A stretch of 64,000 nt of DNA from Diphasiastrum complanatum (GCA_029204225.1 CM055109.1:28226861-28290860); one strand, 5' to 3'. Positions 35,686-45,933 are shown, numbered from the stretch's first letter. Notes: a model not told the origin generated them from the letters alone. Numbers and translations: made by a program.

Positions 35686-38600
35686 CTGCAGCGTAATCCT
35701 TAAAGAGTGTTTATCAGTTGTGTAAATGCGTATGTGGCCTGTTCTACCTTTGCGTAAAATAGAAATGTGTGTGCATGAATTAAACTTTCCTTGCCCCAAA
35801 GATGGCATTTTGAGTGTAGATTTTCTGCAAGTTTGCTAGCAGCTTAATGAATGATTTGCAAGTGACATGCAAAAGCATGGCCCTGGCATTTTGCAACTGT
35901 TACCAGGAACTCTCAAATTGATTTTTTGAGATTGTGCTAGCAAAACTCTCAAGAAAACGGTTTGTTACTCTCACCGATCCCAAAAAATAAAACTCGCAAA
36001 AAGTAGCTGGTAAGTTACTTGCAAAATGTCAGGCCAAATCACCCACACCAGGCAGGACAGACAAGTAGATTCTTCAATGTTAATGTCTCAAACAGTCACA
36101 CTGGCAAAATAAAACCACCATAAGGATCAACAAAAATGTCTCTAGGAATTGAGCACCGATTGGGTGAGCCAAGCCAAACCTTTCTCAAAATAGAGCCATT
36201 CAGGACTCGAACATTGTGAACCACCACAATCGGCTGAGAAGAAAGAGAATCTGCAAGATCCTTGAGGACTTCCTGAAGTAGTTGTGCAAACTGGGCTTGT
36301 CCCAGCTCCTCACTGCCTTCACCAGCAAACTTCTTTATTAGATTTGTGATCAGCTCATCAGTCCGGGGTTTGCCTGCAGCAAGCACAAGGTATTGTTAAC
36401 TAAACAATGGAGCATACACTCATTGTAGTGCAGAACTAAAAAGAGGAAATAACAGAGGTCTGTGTTCTTTACTGCATAGCTATCATCAGGACACTTTTCC
36501 TCTCAAATTCAGGTCCCGACAAGCTACTGTGTCTAGCTTGTCCTTGGGCACGATCCCATCTATTTTATACACACACACAACTCATAGCTGCCCGTTCTGG
36601 AATGCATTCTAGAACGCTGCTCCAAAAGGGGCGATTTATAGTACATATTGATCTAGCTGGAGATTTTAGATTTCTTTTTTTGATATTTTTTCGGGTCAGT
36701 ACATTCCGACTTCTTGCTCTAAGAACAGATTTTTAGGATACACGGGCACACAGACATAGTTCTGTGGCATACGTTTGAGTATGTATGGTGAAAATATGTT
36801 AAAAGAATATTTTCTCACATTTTTTTACAATGCCTCCAATACGCTGCCTGAGAAATCCATCAAATATTCAATCATAGTTCTGTAAGCATGGGAATCTATG
36901 TGACACCTGGGAAACCTCCTTAGAAACCAGGGCAATAGATGGGGGCTGCCAGGAATAGATATGCTGCCTGGGAAATCCGTAGAAGTCATGAATGTATGCA
37001 CTAATCCATGATGATGTGTAAATGTGTTTCTTCATAAAAAGCAAAGAAGTACAGAGGCCTGCAAAATCTGTAGAAGCTCGTGATGAAAGTATATGGAAGC
37101 TACATCATGATAATGTAAGCCAGCAGAATCCCATAGAATCCCGTAGTGTAAAAAACATGGGTTTTAGGCCCCAAATATCTCGAGTTGCCTAATATCATGA
37201 GTTTTAGGGCCTAAAAACACTCAAAGAAAAGATTTACATTCCATATGTACAGAACGGAATACATTCCATATGTAGAAAACGGAATGCATTCCATATGCAC
37301 AAAATGGTACCATATCTCATGGTACGGAATGGTGTTCTATGGCTGTGCGTATATATGTATTATACAGTACACACACACACACATATATATATACACAGAG
37401 AGAGAGAGAGTATATTTTACAAAGCAAGATACCACCTTGAGATAGGTCTGATTGAAATACCAGCCATGACTCTATAAAGTGCACACTGATCAATGTTTCA
37501 ATTGCAAAAAAAAAAATAAGAAAGCCAAAATTGTGCAAGATATCTTTGAGTAATCTGCGTGAGTGGTGATCTAATCTGTTTTTGTGTTGGGTTTACGCAT
37601 GCAGGTTTGATTCCTTGCCCATATAGGGTCGGATATTCAGGCCAGAAAGAACCTGCCTACGTAAGTACGCGATTCGAAGAGAACAAAAGTATAAAAAATT
37701 CTTATGCCCATTGTTGCTTGATATACTGCTGTTTTGATGGTGGGTCAGTTTGCTTTTCAAAAAAAAAAAGGTGAAGTTTGATCATTTGCAGTACCACCAC
37801 CCTGTTGCTGGTGGTGGTTGATGCATTCTACAGGTCAAGTAGAATGCATCAACCATCAACCATGATCCGTCATGAGCTAGGTGCATGCATGCCTTTCATC
37901 TCTACTCAAATATTCAATATATGCACATACAGATCTTATGTATCTAAAAGTGGGTAATTTATCCAACGTAATTTGCAAGCTAATAGATCTTGTGTATCTA
38001 AAAGTGGGCAGTTAATCTCACATTGCCTGGCAAGGTAATAAATTTTGAATATCTACAAATGGGTCATTTCTCCTTGCTTGGCAAGGTAATAGATCTTATG
38101 TATCTAAACTGGGTAATTTATCCCACATAGCCTGGAGAGTTGATAGATCTTGTCACTTGTGTATCTAGAACTTAGAAACCTATTCCAAACCAAACCAGTC
38201 GAAATATACTGTACGTTTCGTACAGTACATTCCGGAACGTACTGGGTTGGAGGGTATTAAGTAAAAAAGAGAAAAAAAAATTCCTTTGTTGAATAATTAT
38301 GAATATTTTTTTTATTACCTTTTGGCCACGTTCTGGATTTAGAACGGGCAACTATGATTTAGAAGCCGGTGTCTACTCCACATTGCTTGGCAAGGTGATT
38401 TTCAAGCATGGGTACAAGATCAAAACTAGAACATCATATAAATATTGAAAGCATTATACAACATTTGACAATAGTCCTCTTGAATTTACTGTTCGATGCT
38501 ATTCATGGCCTATGTACTTTATTGTTCATATATTGATGTATCCATTTACAATGACAAAGAAAACTTAGGGCAACCTGGTACATCTGAATAATTTGATTCA

Positions 38601-41324
38601 AAAAACTGTGAATAGTTGCATACAAGGACGGTCAAATGCCCACAATACACTGACATGTGACAAGTGAAAATATAGACTAGAAGATGGTACATGAAAGAAC
38701 CTGGAGGCGGTACACCCGAATCAACCCCTAATTGCAAAAGTGCCGACTTTAATTCACGACGGTTAAGTTTTCCACTGTCATCTTCATCTAGCTCTGTGAA
38801 CAAGTTCTCTGCCAGCATTGCAAACTCGTCTTCATCTTCTAGCAGTGTCTGAATGACACTCCCGTCAAGCACTGACACGACAATTGGCTCCTCTGCATTC
38901 ACAGAGCAAGCATCACATTTTTAGCTTGATTTAAGAAAAATGACACAATTGCTAAAAAAAGTTCCAAAAAACTGGCATCGTATCTAAATTCACATTATAC
39001 TGCCAAAATAAGATTAAAATTACATTAGCTCTATAGACCAAATCAGAGATACCCAATAAGTACAGTTTGGTAATGTACATTCCATTCCATGCGCCCAGAA
39101 TGAAAAAAATTCTAAAAATCGATTTTTTTAGATATAAAAGATACAAAAGAAACCGTTCCAAATATACTTTCCAAAAACTCGAGACATAAGGGACTATGGA
39201 CATTGTAAAGCCCATTTCGTTTGTATAAAAGACAAAGAGAGGAACGACAAACAAACCAACTCCCCATTCTGCCAGAGCCTTCCTAACATTCCCTTTCCAG
39301 CAGCTCTAGATGGGACTTTTTCTTCACAAGTTAGTCAAAGGAGATTGGTAGCAAGTTGTTACGTACCCATAAGGGCACACAACAGGTTAAGTGAGGTGAC
39401 GGTCTCATCTTATGGGATGGAACGCTGGTCTGGAGCTATAGGTCCTTTGGGTGCCACATGTCAATGTCCTATTGGAGCGAGGCGACCCTTTGTTGTGAAC
39501 CCACGTCAGTGTGCACAAATATCGCGTGTCGATGGTCATGCGTGACTCCTATGGTCATAAATGACTCCACTTGGACTATGTATATAGAGGTGGATCTCGA
39601 GCGTGAGTGCTAATATGATTTGTTAACTTCTATATAGAATTTGAGTATCAAATTCTAACAAAACTCCCAAAAAAAAATCACAATGATCTTAAATGAGCTA
39701 TGCAACTATGGTGCATAAGAACTTTTCAATGAACTTCTGTTCTCTTTTCGATAGTTCAATTAAAAGAACTGTTATTCTCAAAAAGTTCTAAATATCGAAT
39801 AGAGCTAAAAATACTTAGCTACATGGAGAAGACTCCTATGTTGTCTCAAATCTCGAGGAACCGACTACTCTTGGATGATTTAGAATTCATGAAATCCACT
39901 TCTATACTGACTTTAGATGCCATACATTTTTAATACACAATCTTTCTCCTTGGAGAACATGCACTTGGACATTTTAGTAAAGAACATCTGGTGTTAGCTT
40001 TTGAAACATTGTTCTAATGACCTTTTTGTGGAACTCTTTAGACAGCTGGTTCTGCGACTTTCTATATGGTACATGGGACCTTAGTCATTTGTTCTTCAGT
40101 ATCCTTCAGAGCACTTCAGTTTCATATGGCATTTGAACTTCTCCAAGTTTTTGGCTTTCCAATTCCAAATTGTTGTTTGGCTTTCCAAGTTCCCATAACC
40201 CTTCGTCGTTGGCGGTCAATTATCCATGAACTGAAAAGTCATTGCATAGCTATATAACAGTCAATCCCCATTGGGAACTCGTTCATTGTACCATCACCTA
40301 TTGCTTATTGATTCATCAACTATTGCAATCTTCTCCTCTCTCATATTTTGTCTTTGCTTTAGGCTTGAATGTTGTTAGTCTAAGTCTAGATTATAGCTTC
40401 TAACATGGTATCAGAGCATGCCATGCTCCACGCCCATCTCTAGGGATCCTAGAGGTGTCTTCAGATGAAATTTGCTGATTCTGAAGAGAAAAATGAGCCT
40501 CTTATTGGATGGATCTCCATCCATAGTTATCCAATTGGCTAGAATCTTGGATCTTCAATAGGTCTTAGTACAAGCCATGTTCCAATACAAAAGAAAAGAA
40601 CTTTTGGCACTAAAGGAAGCGCACAGATCTTATTCTTAGGGTACATCGATCAGCAGAAGACAGTACTTGTCTCTTGCTAAAAGGGAGAATTGCTTTGATA
40701 AACAATACAAAATATTTTATAGATAGAGATCTAAGAGTCAAAGCCCACGAATTTGACTATCTAAAGAAAGGCTTTAACGAAGTTGATCATCTGCAATGAA
40801 TCATACCTCCCTTCTAAGGATCGGAACATGGGCAACTCTCAAACTCAGACCCGCGAATTTGATACCAAAAGGGTTTTCCGATCGATTAAGTCACCTGCAA
40901 TGAATTATGACTCTGCTTCGAAGGATCGGAACATGGGCAGCTCTCAATTTGACTAATAAATAACATCCACAAGTTTTTTAAATGATAGAAAGCCTTTAAG
41001 GAGGACTACTCGCCTTCAAGAGCATCGGACACGGCCTTGAGATACTCTCGTAGATTTGCTTCAAAGGCAGCTTGATCCAGCTGCTCCAAAGCAGGTAGCG
41101 ACAGATCCAGCAAAGCCTTATCAAAGATGTGCGATGAGATCTCGGCTCCCAACAGCAATGCTGCGGCCTCTGCCTCTGCCGCTGCCCGCAGGTGATCCGC
41201 CCCCAAAACGCCAGCATTGGAGCTATCCAGCTCTGTGAAGCGCTGCTGTGCTCTGCTGCTCATGTGTGGTAAAGCCTCTCGGATCTGAGATCCATCCAGT
41301 ATTCTCACGCCCCCTCCTCCTCCT

Positions 41325-41329
<5 letters not shown>
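35362..41329 (-). CDS. EF-hand calcium-binding protein, four exons (SnRK2-interacting calcium sensor-like)
   Basis: Joining 41329-41014, 38892-38701, 36373-36180 and 35685-35362 gives a 341-residue protein with all junctions in phase. It has two similar halves, each with an N-terminal V-x-(V/I)-L-(D/N)-G-S-x-I segment (VRILDGSQIREA; SVLDGSVIQTLL; VRVLNGSILRK) followed by EF-hand pairs. Canonical loops are DEDDSGKLNRRE (exon 2), DSNHDGGLSKVE and DANDSGALDKQE (exon 4). The loop DSSNAGVLGADH (exon 1) and that in exon 3 are degenerate. The layout matches the plant cytosolic EF-hand family that includes Arabidopsis At4g38810, a calcium sensor that inhibits SnRK2 kinases in ABA signalling; this is recognition from memory, not a search. 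Start: the ATG lies directly after a (GA)n leader. Intron 1 uses a GC donor. Introns are 2.1, 2.3 and 0.5 kb and hold repeats. It is the only apparently functional host gene in the window. Confidence 0.82.
36180..36373 (-). CDS. exon 3 of EF-hand protein gene
   Basis: Acceptor TGCTGCAG|GCAAACC; donor AGAAAG|GTTTGG. It encodes GKPRTDELITNLIKKFAGEG, QFAQLLQEVLKDLADSLSSQ and VVHNVRVLNGSILRK, the start of the second half. Its EF-hand loop (FAGEGSEELGQAQF) has lost the Asp ligands. Phase 1 in, phase 0 out. Confidence 0.85.
37238..37312 (+). repeat. 25-bp tandem repeat, three units
   Basis: Units of about 25 bp, each 'cattccatatg' + variable + aacggaat, run head to tail; the third is diverged. It lies within the intron 2 element. 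Confidence 0.75.
37369..37411 (+). repeat. compound (AC)n(AT)n(AG)n microsatellite
   Basis: Short CA, TA and GA runs follow one another inside intron 2. Confidence 0.85.
37816..37854. repeat. perfect 16-bp inverted repeat with 7-nt loop
   Basis: ggttgatgcattctac, loop aggtcaa, then its exact complement. It could form a stem-loop in the pre-mRNA of the EF-hand gene or be a transposon footprint. Confidence 0.9.
37930..38165 (+). repeat. degenerate ~60-bp tandem repeat in intron 2, about four units
   Basis: The unit contains agatctt(a/g)tgtatctaaa, gtgggtaattta and, in most units, (g)cctggcaaggtaat. Successive units diverge by substitutions and small indels. Confidence 0.7.
38701..38892 (-). 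CDS. exon 2 of EF-hand protein gene
   Basis: Acceptor ...GAATGCAG|AGGAGCC; donor CCAG|GTTCTT. It encodes EEPIVVSVLDGSVIQTLL, the canonical EF-hand DEDDSGKLNRRE and LLQLGVDSGVPPPG. It enters and leaves in phase 1. Confidence 0.85.
40406..40417 (+). promoter_or_regulatory. copia primer binding site in intron 1
   Basis: TGGTATCAGAGC, a perfect initiator Met-tRNA primer site, directly follows an LTR-like end (...CTTCTAACA at 40405). A copia LTR should therefore lie to the left; its start was not located with certainty (TGTTAACTTC at 39619 is a candidate). No gag follows, so this is a solo LTR or decayed 5' end, opposite in orientation to the host gene. Confidence 0.6.
40744..40948. repeat. tandem duplication of about 106 bp in intron 1
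   Basis: Two units run from ccc(a/g)cgaatttga to GGATCGGAACATGGGCA(A/G)CTCTCAA, each with 'ctgcaatgaat' in the middle. They lie 66-270 bp past the exon 1 donor. Confidence 0.75.
41014..41329 (-). CDS. exon 1 of EF-hand protein gene
   Basis: It encodes residues 1-105: MEGGGGGVRILDGSQIREAL, a degenerate EF-hand (ELDSSNAGVLGADH) and an Ala/Leu-rich helical stretch ending ...LKAVSDALE. The ATG at 41329-41327 follows the (GA)n tract; an upstream in-frame Arg-Glu run is an artefact of the repeat. The end is placed at CTTGAAG|GCGAGT (GC donor), because the only nearby GT (GA|GTAGTC) would put exon 2 out of frame. Confidence 0.78.
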
Positions 41330-41366
<37 letters not shown>

Positions 41367-41377
41367 CAATGCCGACT

Positions 41378-41429
<52 letters not shown>
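41330..41429 (-). repeat. two (GA)n tracts in the 5' leader of the EF-hand gene
   Basis: On the coding strand a (GA)n tract (41429-41380), a 15-bp spacer and a second (GA)n tract (41364-41330) end at the ATG. GA-rich leaders and promoters are common in plants and can bind GAGA-type (BBR/BPC) factors; that role here is inference. Confidence 0.85.
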
Positions 41430-41430
<1 letters not shown>

Positions 41431-42185
41431 CCCTTGGCCACATATGATGTGCTACTAGCGAGCCTCCAGCCCCCCCCCGGTCTTCCTTCCTTTGGCTACC
41501 TCCTCATCTTGGGTGTCTAGCCCCTTGTGCAATCTCTTGAAGAGGCTTAGATGAGGTTTAGATGAGGAGAGCTTGGCCCAAATGACATCATTCTAAACAA
41601 TTTGGTATGTACGATGACAATCCCATGCCTTTTCAAAGGTCTGTTGCACTCAACACTCCTTGCGCTCCTCGTTGCTCGATTGATTCTCATGCTCTCACTC
41701 TTTGATACTTGATCAATCCTCAGGAGGATCAATCTTCCTTGTGCAGCTCACGATTGATCCTCTTGTTGCCTCCCAATTCTGTTATTGTTGGATTGTTGCT
41801 CTAGAAATTCATGGGTCGTGGCCATAGCTTGTGAATTGTTGCTCCTTCCTACTAGTACTACTACTTGGATTATTGTTGCTTGCTTGGATCTTAGCCAAGT
41901 GGATAATGCCAAGTTGGTTGAAAAGTATTACTTTCTAAAAGAACAACTTTCCTTGGATTATTGTTGCTTGTTGGATCTTAGCCAAGTGGATAATGCCAAG
42001 CTGGCTGAAAATTATTCCTTTCTAATGGAACAACTTTCCTTCTCATCACTTGTGGATCAATTCATCCTATGATCCTCCCCACAGGAGCCCAACTTGGGAA
42101 AGGAAGAAGTGCAAGAGTAATTTGTTTAAGCTCGAATCAACTTGAATAAATGATTTTGGCCATGAGAAGATGAATACCACATCTT
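41430..42185. other. upstream interval, no gene recognised
   Basis: It should contain the promoter of the minus-strand EF-hand gene near 41430-41700, but no clear TATA box was seen. The right part holds a tandem repeat (41865-42038). Confidence 0.4.
41865..42038 (+). repeat. 88-bp tandem duplication
   Basis: The unit TTGGATTATTGTTGCTTG...AACAACTTTCC occurs twice head to tail. In the plus frame both give LDLSQVDNAKL(V/A)E(K/N)Y, because a one-base indel keeps phase. The peptide has no recognised family, though it resembles the copia gag style. Confidence 0.85.
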
Positions 42186-42189
42186 GATG

Positions 42190-42520
42190 AGTTCTTGGAC
42201 AAGATCCCATGACTATATTTGGAAAACTTCATTCTAATTAAGGCCCACTCCCTTTGTCTTGGACATATGATAACTTTGCACTCTCCTTGTCTACATTATG
42301 TGTGACATCATACACATAAATGAAACATGAAATTCAATTGCACCCCCGATAATGGAGTGAAATGGATATTGCTTCATTTCCTCCTTCTTTGCCTCGGATT
42401 GTGGACATTGCTCCTTCGACAGCTTCAAACTAGGCTCGAGTGGGAAGTAGCTCAATTTGCAATTGGTCATTCCATATTTTTCTAGCACGTTGATGAGATA
42501 TCGTTGTTGACTGGTGAAGA
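42190..42520 (-). pseudogene. copia RT C-terminal fragment
   Basis: The minus strand encodes LEKYGMTNCKLSYFPLEPSL, KLSKEQCPQSEAKKEEM and YPFHSIIGGAIEF, the region between the RT thumb and RNase H of plant copia elements. Both ends are lost, and frames degrade after SIIGG. Confidence 0.75.
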
Positions 42521-42525
42521 TCTGT

Positions 42526-43022
42526 CTGTTGGGTCGATCTCCGTTGGAGGGTTTGCGGACATCGAGGCAACCCTAACCCTAGTTAATAAGTGAGAGGGAT
42601 TTGGCACTCTGTGTGTGTAAGTCCAACCTGATGGCCACATAGTTATTTGATTAGTTAAAAGTTAATAAAAGGACTTTAGGCCTTTTTGCGGGACTTTTAA
42701 TCTCGCAGGGCTTAAATGTCAAGTTAGTGAATAAAATAAGGGTTCCCACCAAATTTCAATTTCAAATTGGGTCCTCTAACTAATGCAAGAGTTTCCCACT
42801 CTTTTTAATAGGATTTTGAGGCCAAGGCCCTCCTCTCCACTATAAAGAGGGGCCTACTCGAGTTTGTAAAACTCTCTTCATTTCAATACAAGCGGTTGAG
42901 CCTATTATGGAATGGATTATGAATTTCCTTGGTCTCTATCTCTTTTCCTTCATCTCTCATGCTTTTGTTGTATTTGCTAATTGTTGGATCTTAATGTTAT
43001 TGGAATTGTACGTTCTTATACT

Positions 43023-43077
<55 letters not shown>

Positions 43078-43180
43078 CAAGTATCTATCCTATTGCGGGT
43101 TGTAGTGTTAATTGATTTAGGGTTAATGGATCTAGAGTTAATTGTAGTGTTAATGGATCTTAGAGTTAATTTTAGATCAT
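42526..43180 (+). mobile_element. gypsy-type LTR with simple repeats
   Basis: It starts TGTTGGGTCGATCTCC and contains GGGTCC, 'aggccaaggccctcc' and a TATA box (ctataaaga, 42841). A (GT)n(GA)n tract and gttaat-type repeats follow. The order of features parallels the gypsy-A LTRs (TATA box, simple repeat, gttaa(g/t)-rich 3' part), but the sequence is clearly different. The 3' end is approximate. Confidence 0.5.
43025..43078 (+). repeat. (GT)n(GA)n microsatellite
   Basis: About 32 bp of GT followed by about 22 bp of GA. Confidence 0.97.
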
Positions 43181-43665
43181 CCATGCATTTTGGACACAGA
43201 CCTGCACATACACCATATATTCCTCCTAGACATCTCCAGCATCAAGGCTCATTCAGGACACCAAAACCTATCCATGTTCGCTCAGCAAAAATCCAAGTTC
43301 CTGAATACACTCCTCATCCCATTCCGCAATACACTCCTCATCTCATTCCTCGATACACTCCAGATCCATTAACTCCTGAACACGCTCCTCATTCCATTCC
43401 TTGACATACTTTCAGACCAGCTCCAATTCCTCCTCAGGAGTTCCCTTATCCCTTGTTTGATCCTCAAGAAGAAACAGCAATGGCACAAATGGCTGACCAT
43501 ATTGGTCATATTGCTCTTTTTACCTCTGCTAATCCATTATGGAAATTAACACAAATGCATGGTAAATACCTTATCAAAGGAAAAGTAGATGTCATTGTAC
43601 CTGAGGGGGTTTTGGTGGGAAAAGGAAAGGGGTGGGGGGGGGGGGGGGGGGGGGGGGAGTACTAG
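43181..43665 (+). pseudogene. Pro/His-rich repeat-bearing fragment, probably N-terminal gag
   Basis: The plus frame has short tandem repeats of about nine residues (EYTPHPIP, QYTPHLIP, RYTPDPLTP, EHAPHSIP), a stop, then FRPAPIPPQEFPYPLFDPQE and MAQMADHIGHIALF. It lies just after an LTR-like region, where gag would start. No family was recognised. It ends at the poly-G run. Confidence 0.4.
43634..43657 (+). repeat. poly-G run, 24 bp
   Basis: Uninterrupted G run, rare in this AT-rich window; its length may be unreliable in the assembly. Confidence 0.85.
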
Positions 43666-43994
43666 GCTAATGTTGTTTAAGCGGGTTTTTTTTTTTAATA
43701 ATTTCATTCTTTTCTAGTGGGTATATCTCAGCCATCTTGGGCTGTGTTAATATGAATGCAGTAGATGTGTAATGGTTGTGTAATTGAGTTTTTAAGTTTT
43801 TGTCAGCATTATGTGGTTATATATTTTACTTCGTTGCTTAAAGTCAGAATTGCAACATTCATTGGTATAATTTAATAAGCACATTGCTTTATTACGAATA
43901 CTTGGTTTATTAGACATTGTCTTATTAACGAATATTATATCCCTAATGGAATAAAACTGAAAGAATTTTTTTTTAATTTTCAGTTACACTTGCA
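43666..43994. other. non-coding leader-like interval
   Basis: AT-rich; no motif recognised before the gag at 43995. Confidence 0.4.
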
Positions 43995-45130
43995 ATGGAC
44001 AAAGATGATGTTCCAATGACGAGGGACACGAAAATCTGTCTGGCATCACCAGCCAATGATTCCAATCGGCATCACCAGATAGTGATGAGGCCCTCGATTC
44101 TAATAAATTATTGCACACTCTGGGCAAAGCAGTATTGGAACTTCACCAGAGTAATAAGCAACGCAATAACCAAATGCAGAACCTCTTTAACCAACTACAA
44201 GCTATCACCTCAACTAACTTGGGCTATCAACCGAAAGTATTTTTTGGAGATAAAAAAATCAAGCGTCCGAAAGTTGTTGAGGACTGGGTGAATCGTTGGA
44301 CAAGCTATTTTAGCTTGCATAATGTCCCAGAGGATAAGCAGATATCCTCGGTTCTATTGTTTCTGGAAGGCAAGGCCTCCTCTTGGTGAAGGGAACTTTC
44401 CACGAAACTAGTGACTTGGGCTAGATTCCTAACAGACTTCCGTAAAGCTTTTGTCACGATAGATGATTCCGAGTTATATATCCGATTCATTAACTCCAAA
44501 ATGGGCAACCGAGAACTAGACGGTTATGTCCAAGAGTTCTTGGATTCTTTGGCCAAGGTGCCACTGTATGATTGTAAGTTGGCATAGTGGCAGTTCATTT
44601 CTAGACTGCTAGCCGACTATCAGAATGAGTGTAAACAGAATATCCTCCATTTACTGGAAGATGCTATCCGTGTGGCCAAGGCCTATGATAGCACCATTGT
44701 TGCCTCACGAAAAAGCGTGCACGACCAAACGGTCTTGAAACCCAAAATGGAAAAGTCAACCAATAAGCGGAAGAAGCAATTTTTCGATGAGTTGGAAGCA
44801 GAGGCGTACCAACAGCCTAAGAAGAACAAGAATAAGAAGAACCTCGTGGTAAAAGACAAAGCACGGTTGGCAGCGCTAAAGCAAAAATTATGTTTCTTTC
44901 CAGTAAACTCGAGCACCGTGCTAAACAGTGCCCCAAACAAAAAACAAAATCGTCAAGTTTTATGGCAGTAGATTCACCGGTAGGTAAATTGGAAGTCAAT
45001 TTGTTAAATAATTGTGCTTGTGCTTGCAATTTTAGTACACTTTCTTTCAAGTCTAATGAATTGTTTCGTGTGAGGTGCAATAGATTAGGGAAAGACATAA
45101 ATGTACTATTTGCAACATGTTGAGCCATTG
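43995..45130 (+). pseudogene. chromovirus gag with zinc knuckle, frameshifted
   Basis: Gag blocks of a Ty3/gypsy element: VLELHQSNKQRNNQMQNLF, VFFGDKKIKRPKVVEDWVNR then WTSYFSLHNV, LLFLEGKASSW, a stop, ARFLTDFRKAF, ELDGYVQEFLDSL, ISRLLADYQNE and the Lys-rich KKNKNKKNLVVKDKARLAAL. A broken knuckle follows (KQKLCFF, then after a frameshift SKLEHRAKQCPKQK). Stops and frameshifts near 44110, 44390, 44585 and 44890 inactivate it. Position and content fit the gag of the element whose chromodomain lies at 45552-45863. Confidence 0.8.
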
Positions 45131-45550
45131 GACTTCCATGTCATGAATCTAGACAAGACTGATGTGATCTTGGGTGATGAAATTGATTCCTTATAAATAG
45201 ATTTTAAAAACCACACTTTGGTATATAGGAATAAGTTTGATCAAATTGTCTCTATTTTTGGAGAGACCGATGTACTTCTATTGCCGATGATTTCCTCGGC
45301 TGAGATAATAGAGAAACTTCATGATTCTGAGTATGAACTCTTTCATTTGGTTTTAAAATCTCATATGCATTGTGATGTTGGTGATGTGAATGTGTTTTCA
45401 TGTTTTAACATCGAAAGTTCACATCAGGAACAACAACTATTTCAAAATTTAAAACAAGAGTTTAGTGAAGTTTTTTCGAAACAGCTACCTTATGGACTAC
45501 CAGCCGCTCGGTCGGTGGACCATAAGATAGATTTACGACAAGCATTATAA
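45131..45550 (+). pseudogene. chromovirus protease-RT start, truncated
   Basis: It reads NLDKTDVILGDEIDSL (late protease motif, normally VILG-x-DWL), a stop, then a spacer and LFQNLKQEFSEVFSKQLPYG then LPAARSVDHKIDL, the entry to gypsy RT. It stops at 45550, immediately joined to integrase C-terminal sequence, so all of RT, RNase H and the integrase core are deleted. Confidence 0.8.
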
Positions 45551-45551
45551 A

Positions 45552-45863
45552 TTGTCCCCTAGATATAGAGGATCATATCAGATTTTGAAAAAGATCGGAT
45601 CCTTAGCTTACCAATTGGAACTCCCGGAAGGATCTCAAGCGCATCCGGTATTTCATGTAAGCCGACTCAAGAAGAGTCTACGTGAAGGAGAGCATCTTGG
45701 ATCTGGAGATCAATTGGACCTGTTGGATGAATCATCGAGTGTATCTCGACTTGAACCTGAAAAGATCTTGGATACAAAAACTAAACGATTGAGAAATCGT
45801 ATAGTTACAGAGCATCTGGTTCGATGGAAGGAATGTACAGACGATGATGATTCTTGGGAATAG
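45552..45863 (+). pseudogene. chromovirus integrase C-terminus with chromodomain
   Basis: A 103-codon frame: SPRYRGSYQILKKIGSLAYQ, LELPEGSQAHPVFHVSRLKK, then the chromodomain-like RLRNRIVTEHLVRWKECTDD followed by DDSWE. The tail identifies the element as a chromovirus, whose chromodomain targets integration to chromatin marks. A stop follows immediately, and the LTR starts 71 bp later after ATGGGGGAAGAA, a polypurine tract. Confidence 0.88.
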
Positions 45864-45933
45864 GAGGTAAGCTTAAGGAGGAACTTTCCTAGTTTTAAGT
45901 TATGAGAATAGAACTTGAATAATGGGGGAAGAA

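Larger units (their letters stand above)
36570..38366. mobile_element. possible TIR element inside intron 2
   Basis: Sequence at about 36573-36606 (tcatagctgcccgttctgga..., then ctagaacg) recurs inverted at about 38336-38366 (...agaacgggcaactatga). Between them lie repeated motifs of the type gaacggaat/attccatatg (37235-37330) and a palindromic 'cagtacattccggaacgtac' region near 38224. Terminal plus subterminal inverted motifs suggest a DNA transposon of about 1.8 kb. No transposase motif was found and the target duplication was not resolved. Confidence 0.4.

Noticed and set aside
41006-41443. Upstream extension of exon 1 with Arg-Glu runs
   Set aside because: It is the (GA)n leader read in frame; the ATG at 41329 is the plausible start.
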